NCBI GenBank assembly: GCA_938040915.1
Contig: CALHZE010000234.1
Location: 1 to 22,898 of the forward strand
Source: an uncultured Bacteroidia bacterium
GTDB taxonomy: Bacteria; Bacteroidota; Bacteroidia; Bacteroidales; CAJPTX01
Direction of reading: 5' to 3'
Length of the DNA stretch: 22,898 nucleotides
In this document: one piece after another, positions 13,494-21,429 of the stretch
Layout of the letters: each line of letters begins with the position of its first letter
How positions within the stretch are numbered: position 1 is the stretch's first letter
The notes under the pieces: generated by a model
Databases searched by the model: none
What the model was told of the DNA's origin: nothing
Seen by the model: the letters and a program-made list of their open reading frames with translations, nothing else
Program-made: the position numbers and the translations under genes

Positions 13494-15974
13494 ATGATAC
13501 CATGGAAGGGTGCATCATATTGTGCCCATACACACACCCGCAAAATATTGTTAACACGACTTTTGCCTCTCCTTTCCGCTCTCCGTACCGCCCTTCTTCC
13601 CCTCCTTGCTTACACCCTTCGTTACCCTGTACGGACTGGGGTAGGATGCGCGGCGCTCGTGGTGGGGGTCTTGTTCTACTATTGCTTGCCATCGCCCCTT
13701 TTTCAATCACCGACGTGCACAGTACTTTTCTCTCGCGAGGGGACGCTACTTGCGGCAAGCATAGCCGACGATGGGCAGTATCGTTTTCCCACCATGGATA
13801 GCGTGCCAGAAAAATTTGCCACCTGTGCGATCGCCTACGAAGACCAGTACTTTCGTTACCACCCTGGGGTAAACCCCATCGCCCTCACCCAAGCTTGGGT
13901 GAGCAATCTCAAGGCAGGGCACGTGGTGAGAGGGGGCTCGACCCTAACAATGCAGGTAGCACGGATGCTACACCCAAGGGCAAGCCGCACTTACTGGAAC
14001 AAACTCGTGGAGATGGTCTGGGCCATACGACTCGAATGCGCATTCAGCAAAGAGGCGATTTTAACCCTCTATGCGAGCCATGCACCTTTTGGGGGCAATG
14101 TGGTCGGTCTAGAGGCAGCCGCATGGCGCTATTACCAGACCCGTGCCGAAAACCTGAGCTGGGGACAGATGGCAGCTTTGGCGGTGTTGCCCAACGCCCC
14201 CGCAGAGATTTACCCTGGGCGCGCGAGTCGATCATTTCAGCGCAAACGAGACCAGCTCCTCCGACGCTTGTATGCTGACGGAGTCTTCGACGAAGAAACT
14301 CTAAAACTAGCCCTCCTAGAGCCCCTCCCCGAGCCCCCAGAACCATTACCTCAACGTGCGTGGCAGTTGGTCAATCACGCCTACCTAGATGGCTTGCGCG
14401 GGCAAAACATCCACACCACGCTAGACTACGAATTGCAGTGCGAAGTCGAGCGACTCGTAAGCGACTATGCCGAGCAACAGATGGGGCACATTGGGCGCAA
14501 CACGGGGGTGGTGGTGGCAGACGTCATGACAGGCGAGGTACTGGCCTATGTGGGGAATGTACCTGGGCTCGACCGGAAATCGCAAGGCTATGTCGACATG
14601 ATTACCGCACGCCGTAGCTCGGGGAGCATCCTCAAGCCCTTCCTTTATGCAGGGATGTTGGAAGATGGTTTGCTCCTCCCCCAGGAATTAGTGCCCGACC
14701 TCCCCGTCAAGATTGGGACATTTGCCCCCGAAAATGCCTCACACCAGTTTGCCGGCGCGGTGCATGCGGCAGCCGCCCTGTCTCGGTCACTCAACATCCC
14801 ATCAGTACACCTGTTGCGAGCTTATGGGATAGACGTCTTTCTCGAGCTCCTACGGAAGCTCGGCGCAACAACCTTTAACCGCTCAGCAGATCACTATGGC
14901 TTGCCCCTCATCTTAGGCGGCGGTGAGTGTACACTTTGGGAAATGTGTGGCATTTACGCCTCGCTCTCGCGCACGTTAGTGCGTTACACACGCGAAGAGG
15001 GGCGATATTTCTCAGACAACCTGCGACCGTTGCGCTACATTCGCGAAGCGCAAAAAAGGAAGGAGGGATACCAAGTCCAATACCCTCCTCTGAGTGCGAG
15101 CGCAATCTACCTGACCTTTCAAGCACTGCGAGAGGTCAACCGACCAGAGGAGGAGAGTGGCTGGGGGCTCTTCTCATCTACGCGTTCGGTGGCGTGGAAG
15201 ACGGGGACGAGTTTCGGCGGGCGCGATGCATGGGCGATTGGGGTCAACGAACGTTATGTGGTGGGCGTATGGAATGGGAATGCGACGGGCGAGGGACTTG
15301 CCTCTCTGTCGGGGGTGCATAGTGCCGCGCCGCTGATGTTCCGCATCTGGGGGCGTCTCCCGCGCTGTGGGTGGTTTACACCACCTTATGACGACCTCCG
15401 CCCGTTGGAAGTGTGTGTGGCGAGCGGACTCCCCCCTAACGAGCACTGCACAGCACGCGACACCATCTGGATACCACGGCGTGAGTACGAGTATGCCCCC
15501 TGTCCCTATCACCGACTGGTACACCTTGACCAAACTGGGCGGTATCGGGTACACGCCTCGTGCTACCCTCTGGCGCAGATGCAACACCTCTCTTGGTTCG
15601 TACTGCCTCCAGCCATGGGATGGTTCTACGGACAGTGGAACCCGACCTATCGCCCCTTACCCCCCTGGCTTGAGGGGTGTGACGAGGGGAGCGGGGCGCA
15701 GAATATGCAGTTTATTTATCCACGTCAAGAGGGGGTTGAGTTGTCAGTGCCTCGCGACCTCGATGGTAAACCGAGCCCCGTCAAATTTGAGTTAGCCCAC
15801 TCGCGTCCAGAGACTCGGGTCTTTTGGCACTTAGATGACGCGTATCTTGGGGAGACTCTTCACCTTCACCAAATGTTGCTTTTACCCGAAGAGGGGGAGC
15901 ATACGTTGACAGTGGTCGACGAGGCGGGGGGACGCCGGAGCATCCATTTCCGCGTGGTGTATCGGGCGCGGTAG
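13494..15974 (+). CDS. pbpC: Penicillin-binding protein 1C
   Basis: An 826-residue bifunctional peptidoglycan synthase. A membrane anchor (about 49-66) follows a basic N-terminus. The GT51 glycosyltransferase has EDQYFRYHPG (E116 catalytic) and RGGSTLTMQ at 146-154. The transpeptidase has S378-I-L-K381, S432-L-N434 and K569-T-G571. Next comes the Cys-rich stretch typical of PBP1C (C641, C652, C670, C690) and the BiPBP_C domain (about 735-825). It polymerises and cross-links peptidoglycan from the periplasmic face of the inner membrane. The ATG directly abuts the TAA of the cyclase gene. In many bacteria pbpC is paired with an alpha-2-macroglobulin gene; none is present on either side here. 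Confidence 0.95.
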   Translation: MIPWKGASYCAHTHTRKILLTRLLPLLSALRTALLPLLAYTLRYPVRTGVGCAALVVGVLFYYCLPSPLFQSPTCTVLFSREGTLLAASIADDGQYRFPTMDSVPEKFATCAIAYEDQYFRYHPGVNPIALTQAWVSNLKAGHVVRGGSTLTMQVARMLHPRASRTYWNKLVEMVWAIRLECAFSKEAILTLYASHAPFGGNVVGLEAAAWRYYQTRAENLSWGQMAALAVLPNAPAEIYPGRASRSFQRKRDQLLRRLYADGVFDEETLKLALLEPLPEPPEPLPQRAWQLVNHAYLDGLRGQNIHTTLDYELQCEVERLVSDYAEQQMGHIGRNTGVVVADVMTGEVLAYVGNVPGLDRKSQGYVDMITARRSSGSILKPFLYAGMLEDGLLLPQELVPDLPVKIGTFAPENASHQFAGAVHAAAALSRSLNIPSVHLLRAYGIDVFLELLRKLGATTFNRSADHYGLPLILGGGECTLWEMCGIYASLSRTLVRYTREEGRYFSDNLRPLRYIREAQKRKEGYQVQYPPLSASAIYLTFQALREVNRPEEESGWGLFSSTRSVAWKTGTSFGGRDAWAIGVNERYVVGVWNGNATGEGLASLSGVHSAAPLMFRIWGRLPRCGWFTPPYDDLRPLEVCVASGLPPNEHCTARDTIWIPRREYEYAPCPYHRLVHLDQTGRYRVHASCYPLAQMQHLSWFVLPPAMGWFYGQWNPTYRPLPPWLEGCDEGSGAQNMQFIYPRQEGVELSVPRDLDGKPSPVKFELAHSRPETRVFWHLDDAYLGETLHLHQMLLLPEEGEHTLTVVDEAGGRRSIHFRVVYRAR

Positions 15975-16103
15975 GTACTACGCAGCACTGACAAACTCGG
16001 CTCGTTCCGTACCAATGCGTTTGGCCGAATAGATCGTAATCATTCCCCCGCACACAACACCGCCGTCCGCGTAGAACCGCTTGTCGCTCGCACTGCGTAG
16101 GAC
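15975..16103. repeat. Inverted-repeat-bounded small element
   Basis: GTACTACGCAG at 15975-15985 faces CTGCGTAGGAC at 16093-16103; the arms match at 10 of 11 positions as an inverted pair 129 bp across. The left end follows the pbpC stop with no spare base, and the right end precedes the promoter of the C25 gene. No transposase and no terminator for pbpC are visible. Positions 16062-16093 closely resemble 5623-5656 of the repeat array. A minus-strand frame of 45 codons (ATG 16115, stop 15978) stays open through the element; I do not call it a gene. Confidence 0.45.
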
Positions 16104-16130
16104 GACGACCCCCATAACAGCGGTAGTGCG

Positions 16131-16138
16131 TATCTTTG
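16131..16138 (+). promoter_or_regulatory. Bacteroidota -7 box 6 nt before the C25 peptidase ATG
   Basis: TATCTTTG matches TAnnTTTG. Exactly six bases separate it from the ATG at 16145, the same spacing as at 10112-10126. It overlaps the in-frame TTG at 16136, which argues against that TTG as a start. No clear -33 element. Confidence 0.55.
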
Positions 16139-16144
16139 CGAAAG

Positions 16145-19100
16145 ATGGGAAAGAGAATACATAACCCACTACAGAAGTGGCGCGCTCTCGTGACGGGCAC
16201 TCTATTATTGCTTGGTTTACAAGCTACGGGACAGTCTGTAGTCTGGACACAAACGCGCGAAGGCTCGACCACACAGGTACAGTTGACACTCCCACCCCTC
16301 CAGTGGAAAAGCGTAGAAACGTGGCAACTCCCCGTGTTGGAAGAGGGTGTCTCTTGGGCACAAGCCGGCGAGCCCGATCTCCCCGAGGTAGCATATAAGA
16401 TCGCCATCGAAGACAAAGAGGGCGCCACACTCCTCTCGGTCTCCTTTGAGGAGGAAACCGCCCTTGCCAACATCCAGATCGCCCCAGCCGCCGAAGAGCG
16501 TATGGTCGGGCAACCTCCGAAAGCGCGAGCGTGTGGGGCGGTTTATACTCAAGACGCCCTTTTCCCACAACAACGCGTGGAGTTGAGCCCCCCATATTAC
16601 ACCCACGGGGGGTGGTATCAGACGATCTATGTGCGCCCCTACGCCTACCACCCGTTGCGGGGAGAGTTTTTACACAGCAAGACGGTAACACTCCGCTTGA
16701 AAGGACTCAGGAGCGAACGACGACAGACGCAACAGACACGCCAAGGAGTGCTCGCTACCGAGGAGAATGGCGCTTTGCTCATCGTAACGCCCGCCAAGTA
16801 CCTCCCACAACTCGCCCCATTGGTGCAGTGGAAGCGCGACAAAGGCTTAACGGTCGAGCTCTTACTCTTTGGGGAAACGAGTGGCGAGACGCCCCACGTG
16901 CGAGACACCACGGCGCTAAAAAGCTATCTTCAGACGCGATATGCACAGACCACACCTCCGTTGAAATATCTACTACTGGTGGGCAACCGAGGCGAACTCC
17001 CACCGTTGCGGCGTCGCGGCGCAACACGAATCGCCGACAGTGACCAAGCTTATGGACAGCTCGTGGGCGACGACTCTCGTAACGAGGTCTACGTCGGGCG
17101 CTTCCCAGCCTACAGCCCCGAGCAGGTTACCGTGCAAGTAAACCGCGTGCTCTATTACGAACGCGAGATGACAGAAGCCAATGTGCGGCTAAACTATGGG
17201 CTGTGCATCTCGTCCAACGAAGGGTGGGGAATCGGCGACAATGACGAGACCGACTACGAACACTCCGAAGGGCTACGGCGCGTGCTCCTCCAGCGGGGTT
17301 ATAAGGAAGTAGCCTTCCTCTTTGACAGGGATCTCAAAAAGCTTTCCGTCGATACCGTTGCCGCGACAATCGGGCGGGGCGTAGGGGTTATCAACTACGT
17401 CGGGCACGGCTATAGCACCCGCTGGACGACCTCGGGCTATTCCGTAAACGATGTGTACGCACTCACGCAAACCGAGGCGCACCCCGTAATCTTTGACGTG
17501 GCGTGTAGTAATGGCAACATGGAGGTCTCCCCCTGTTTTGCAGAAGCGTGGATGTGGTCTGAGCACAAGCAAAAACCGAGCGGGGCAATCGGGCTGTGCG
17601 CGAGTAGCGAAGAGCAGTATTGGGACGCACCAATGCGAGGTCAAGACCGGATGAACGACTACTTTACCAAAAGCTCAGATTTCCCCTACGTCGTCACCCT
17701 AGGGGGGATCATAAGCTCGGGGATCAACGACATGTTGGTGCGTTATCGCGATGTACCGGGGAGTCGAGGGCGCGCCACGGCCGTTACGTGGAATATCTTT
17801 GGCGACCCGAGCCTCGTCCTCCGGAGTCGCGCCCCAGAGTCATTACACGTAAGCCATACGCCAGAAGTCTATTCGAGCGAAACCTCGTTTGAGGTCTCGT
17901 GTGAGACAGATGGGGTTGAGGCAGTGTTAAGGCTCAATTACGCCTCGGGCGAGGTCACGTATCAGAAGGAGGTCGTGCGGGGAGGCAAAGCTCGCTTTGA
18001 GGGGTTAACGCTTGCGGTGTGCTCTGGGGGGCATCTTACCGTCTGGGGGCTAAACAAGGCGACCTACTCGACCGATATCCCTTGCATAGAAGGAACGCCA
18101 AGTCCCTTAAGAATCATCGGGCTTAGACTTGCGCCAATCGAGGTAAATCAGGAAGGGAGCGTGTGTGCAGGCGACCAATGGCAGATCTTGTGTAATGTCG
18201 TCTACACGGGGACAGAACTCCCTTATAAAGGACTAAAAGCCTCGATAGACGTTTCCTCAAAACTGCTGACGGTCACCGACCTGCTGAAAGATGTACGCCC
18301 CTTTACCACCAACGAGGCGGTGGAATGGTGGGTCGCGACACTTCGCGTCTCGCCCAACACACCCAATCAGACACCCCTCTCCTTCGTCTTGCGGTTAACG
18401 AGAGAAGGGCAGGAGGTCGCCCGACGCACCTATACGACCACGGTGCTGGGGGTGGATATGAAACTCAGGACGCCTCAAAGCACCTCAACCTTTGTGGCCG
18501 AGGCGGGGAAACGCTTTGACGTAGCAAGTGTATTGGAAAACAGAGGAGCGCTCGATTTCAAAAAAGGGGTACTTTACTACTCGTGGAGTGTGCCAGAGAC
18601 GCCTACCATCACACAGGAGTTACCCGTGATCAGACGTAACACCGCCGTCACAGTCACACAACAGCTCACCATCCCCGACGCTCTTAAACCCTTTGAGGAA
18701 GTAACCCTCACCGTCAAGCTGCGAGACCAACTCAGCAATTTAGCACAACAACACGTCTTGCGTTTCGTGGGGGGCTTACCTTACAGCCTAGGAAAAACAT
18801 GGGAATCAGCGATGCCCTTTATACGCGGGACATCTGAGCCGAAAGAAGAAAAAGACTTGGAAAGTCGGTTACTGCAAGAAACGCTCTATGACTTCGGTGA
18901 CCCAGTACAAGATGGTGCCTACCCGCGAATCTTAGGGGTGCGACTCCCCATAGCAACGTCAGAGAAACGCCTCGTCGTCCGCGGACTTTATGCCGATATT
19001 TTGAGCTTGGCAGAGCGAGAGCAACACCTCACTGCGCCTTTCGAGATGCTCGGAGAGCGGGGGCGAGAGACCCTACTCAAGGTAGAGAATAACTACATCA

Positions 19101-20041
19101 CGATCCCGCTCCTCAAGCCTTTTGACTATGATGAGCGGACGATGCACGACCTCACACTACGCATCCAGAGTGAGGAGTGTGAAGAGACCCTCCCCTATTT
19201 CATCCTCTCACAACAGACCCAGAGCGAAAAGACCCTCGTGCGAAAATTTTATTACTGGGAGGAAGAAGATACGGAGAGGGAAGACTACGCCTCGCTCCCC
19301 TTGCTACGCTTCGTGTTTGCCGAGAGTGTTCCCTTCCACTTTGTCGTAGTCGACGAGCGGGGGCTTCCGGTAAAGGACGCTGAGGTCGATGTCAACGAAT
19401 ATGTCCGGCGTACGGATGCGCGGGGAATCGTCACGATCGATTACCTCGAGGGCGACTATCGCGTGGCGGTGTTTAGCCCCCACCACGGGACGCAGTATTT
19501 CCCCCTTCGGTTGCGCAAGGAAACCCCCGAGGTGCAGCTCGCGTTAACCCGAGGCAAGGTGCAACCACTGACCTGTCTCTTGACCGACCAAGAAAGTGGC
19601 ACACCCATAGCCCACGGCGAGGTGATCTACGAGGGGCAGCATTACACCACCGATGCCGAGGGAAAGGTCGATATAGAGGTCCGAGGAGGAATACGCGAGT
19701 TGCGGGGCTTTGCCGAGGGCTATCACGGGGCATCGGTAAGGGCAAAGATCACCGATCAGACGGCGGTTGTCCGCATCGCGTTGTCGCCTCGTACGCCCGA
19801 GCGTACATTTGAGGTAAGCTGTAGCCCCAACCCCGTGGCAGATGTACTCAGGGTCGCTTCTGGGTCACTGATGACAAAATTGGTCATCTATGATGTCATG
19901 GGCGTCGTGGTGGCACAAGAAGCGTGGTATGGGTACGCGTATGAGGTGAGCTTGCGACACTTGCCTCGCGGGCTATATTTTGTAGAGGTATGGGGCGCAG
20001 AAGGGCACGGGAGCTCGCGACGTATGATAGTAAAAGATTGA
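16145..20041 (+). CDS. Gingipain-like C25 cysteine peptidase with T9SS sorting domain
   Basis: A 1298-residue secreted protease. The signal peptide is about residues 1-29, with predicted cleavage ATG|Q30. A C25 propeptide-like region (about 30-190, containing GEPDLPEVAYKIAIED) precedes the catalytic domain (about 200-560). The dyad is H421 in NYVGHGY and C454 in FDVACSNG, 33 residues apart as for H211/C244 in RgpB. Ig-like beta domains follow, then two carboxypeptidase-regulatory-like modules (about 1062-1130 and 1135-1220). A type-A T9SS sorting domain (about 1223-1298: CSPNPVADVLRV ... RGLYFVEV ... MIVKD) predicts export and surface attachment. It is not PorU, judging from the gingipain-type Cys motif. 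Substrate specificity is not readable. The TGA overlaps the next ATG by one base. Confidence 0.93.
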   Translation: MGKRIHNPLQKWRALVTGTLLLLGLQATGQSVVWTQTREGSTTQVQLTLPPLQWKSVETWQLPVLEEGVSWAQAGEPDLPEVAYKIAIEDKEGATLLSVSFEEETALANIQIAPAAEERMVGQPPKARACGAVYTQDALFPQQRVELSPPYYTHGGWYQTIYVRPYAYHPLRGEFLHSKTVTLRLKGLRSERRQTQQTRQGVLATEENGALLIVTPAKYLPQLAPLVQWKRDKGLTVELLLFGETSGETPHVRDTTALKSYLQTRYAQTTPPLKYLLLVGNRGELPPLRRRGATRIADSDQAYGQLVGDDSRNEVYVGRFPAYSPEQVTVQVNRVLYYEREMTEANVRLNYGLCISSNEGWGIGDNDETDYEHSEGLRRVLLQRGYKEVAFLFDRDLKKLSVDTVAATIGRGVGVINYVGHGYSTRWTTSGYSVNDVYALTQTEAHPVIFDVACSNGNMEVSPCFAEAWMWSEHKQKPSGAIGLCASSEEQYWDAPMRGQDRMNDYFTKSSDFPYVVTLGGIISSGINDMLVRYRDVPGSRGRATAVTWNIFGDPSLVLRSRAPESLHVSHTPEVYSSETSFEVSCETDGVEAVLRLNYASGEVTYQKEVVRGGKARFEGLTLAVCSGGHLTVWGLNKATYSTDIPCIEGTPSPLRIIGLRLAPIEVNQEGSVCAGDQWQILCNVVYTGTELPYKGLKASIDVSSKLLTVTDLLKDVRPFTTNEAVEWWVATLRVSPNTPNQTPLSFVLRLTREGQEVARRTYTTTVLGVDMKLRTPQSTSTFVAEAGKRFDVASVLENRGALDFKKGVLYYSWSVPETPTITQELPVIRRNTAVTVTQQLTIPDALKPFEEVTLTVKLRDQLSNLAQQHVLRFVGGLPYSLGKTWESAMPFIRGTSEPKEEKDLESRLLQETLYDFGDPVQDGAYPRILGVRLPIATSEKRLVVRGLYADILSLAEREQHLTAPFEMLGERGRETLLKVENNYITIPLLKPFDYDERTMHDLTLRIQSEECEETLPYFILSQQTQSEKTLVRKFYYWEEEDTEREDYASLPLLRFVFAESVPFHFVVVDERGLPVKDAEVDVNEYVRRTDARGIVTIDYLEGDYRVAVFSPHHGTQYFPLRLRKETPEVQLALTRGKVQPLTCLLTDQESGTPIAHGEVIYEGQHYTTDAEGKVDIEVRGGIRELRGFAEGYHGASVRAKITDQTAVVRIALSPRTPERTFEVSCSPNPVADVLRVASGSLMTKLVIYDVMGVVVAQEAWYGYAYEVSLRHLPRGLYFVEVWGAEGHGSSRRMIVKD

Positions 20042-21420
20042 TGGGCGAAAAAAGAAAGAAGATTGGCTTTTGGCGAGCCAGTTACCGTCGTTTCCTACAT
20101 TTCATCCACCGAGATGTGTGGAGTATCGAGTATGAGGAGTACCCCAAGGCTCGGCAACGGCTGTTACGACTCCTGCGCATTATCCTCTTAGTGATGCGAG
20201 AGTTTACACAAAACAACGTGCAGCTCCGCGCCACAGCGCTCACCTACTACTCCATGATGTCGATGGTGCCCATTGTGGCCATGGGGTTCGGGATTGCGAA
20301 GGGCTTCGGCTTGGAGCGCAGACTGACCGACGTTATCCACGAAAAGCTCTCTGCATACCCCGAGGTGAGTACCAAATTGATAGAGTTTTCCTCGGCTCTC
20401 TTAGAGCGTACGGGGGCGGGGCTCATTGCGGGGATTGGGGTCGTGATGCTCTTTTGGTCGGTCATCAAGGTCTTTAACAACATAGAGAAGTCTTTCAACG
20501 TCATTTGGCGTATCTCGACGCCGCGAAGCTGGTTTCGCAAGTTTAGCGACTACTTGTCTATGATGCTGCTTGCGCCACTACTTATCTTAGCGGCAAGTAG
20601 TGCAAACGTCCTGCTCAAGTCTTTTCTTGTCAAGGCGGCGCACAATATCGAAGTGTTGGGACTGATACAGAACTATATGCTTGTGCTGCTGCGCCTTACA
20701 CCATACGTCCTACTCTCGTTGGCATTTACATTCCTCTACGTCGTAATGCCCAACACCAAGGTGAGGTTCTCTTCGGCACTCGTGGCAGGCTCTATTGCGG
20801 GGATCGGCTTTGCCGTAACGCAGTGGTTTTACATCGCCTTCCAGTTTGGGGTGTCGCGCTACAACGGGATTTATGGGAGCTTCGCCGCCCTCCCCCTCTT
20901 CCTCGTCTGGTTACAGGTGAGCTGGCTCATTGTGCTCGTGGGGGCAGAGCTATCTTACGCCATCCAGAATGTAAAGCTCTATGAGTTCGAACGCGATGCC
21001 AACACCCTGAGCCCAAAACGGACGAAAATACTGAGCATGCTCTTACTGGCAACGATCGTCCAGCGCTTCCAACTCGGGGAACGACCGCTGACCTCTGACG
21101 AACTTTCGCAAGAGCACGGCATCCCGCTCCGACTCGTCAACCGGCTACTTCACTGGATGGTAGAGACCAAGCTCTTGAGTATGGTCTACACCGAAGACGA
21201 AAAAGTGCCCGCCTACGAACCAGGACAAACGACCGAAAAATATAGCATCAACAACCTCGTGCAAAAGCACGACGAGTGTGGCACCACCATCACGGCGCGG
21301 GGCAAGCTCCTCCCTATCATCGAGGCGCTCTATGAGGAGTATATGAAGCACATCGCCTCTGAGCACTATACGCTCCAATCCATGATCGACGCCGTCGAGA
21401 GCAAAGAGGCTAACGCCTAA
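20041..21420 (+). CDS. YihY/BrkB-family inner-membrane protein
   Basis: A 459-residue protein from the ATG at 20041 (TGATG junction with the C25 gene); the frame opens 51 bp earlier, but that extension is inside the peptidase and lacks family character. The BrkB/UPF0761 hallmarks are QLRATALTYYSMMSMVP at 61-77, VFNNIEKSFNVIW at 144-156, and YNGIYGSFAALPLFLVWL at 274-291 followed by WLIVLVGAEL. About six transmembrane segments lie between 66 and 310. Residues about 320-459 form a soluble, mostly helical tail with a winged-helix-like portion (TSDELSQEHGIPLRLVNRLLHWM). It was once annotated as RNase BN; that assignment is considered wrong and its function is unsettled. The stop is 9 bp before uvrB. 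Confidence 0.92.
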   Translation: MGEKRKKIGFWRASYRRFLHFIHRDVWSIEYEEYPKARQRLLRLLRIILLVMREFTQNNVQLRATALTYYSMMSMVPIVAMGFGIAKGFGLERRLTDVIHEKLSAYPEVSTKLIEFSSALLERTGAGLIAGIGVVMLFWSVIKVFNNIEKSFNVIWRISTPRSWFRKFSDYLSMMLLAPLLILAASSANVLLKSFLVKAAHNIEVLGLIQNYMLVLLRLTPYVLLSLAFTFLYVVMPNTKVRFSSALVAGSIAGIGFAVTQWFYIAFQFGVSRYNGIYGSFAALPLFLVWLQVSWLIVLVGAELSYAIQNVKLYEFERDANTLSPKRTKILSMLLLATIVQRFQLGERPLTSDELSQEHGIPLRLVNRLLHWMVETKLLSMVYTEDEKVPAYEPGQTTEKYSINNLVQKHDECGTTITARGKLLPIIEALYEEYMKHIASEHYTLQSMIDAVESKEANA

Positions 21421-21429
21421 TAAGCAACC

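Noticed and set aside
16136..16144. TTG at 16136 as start of the C25 peptidase
   Set aside because: It lies inside the -7 promoter box 16131-16138, and the ATG at 16145 gives a normal signal peptide.
15978..16169. Minus-strand 63-codon gene overlapping the C25 start
   Set aside because: No promoter or lipobox, it overlaps the promoter and first codons of a strong gene, and its sequence is tied to a repeat element. Kept only as a finding.
16145..20041. Identification as PorU, the T9SS sortase
   Set aside because: The catalytic Cys context (FDVACSNG) is gingipain-like rather than the PorU type I recall, and the C-terminal domain looks like an ordinary cleavable cargo signal.
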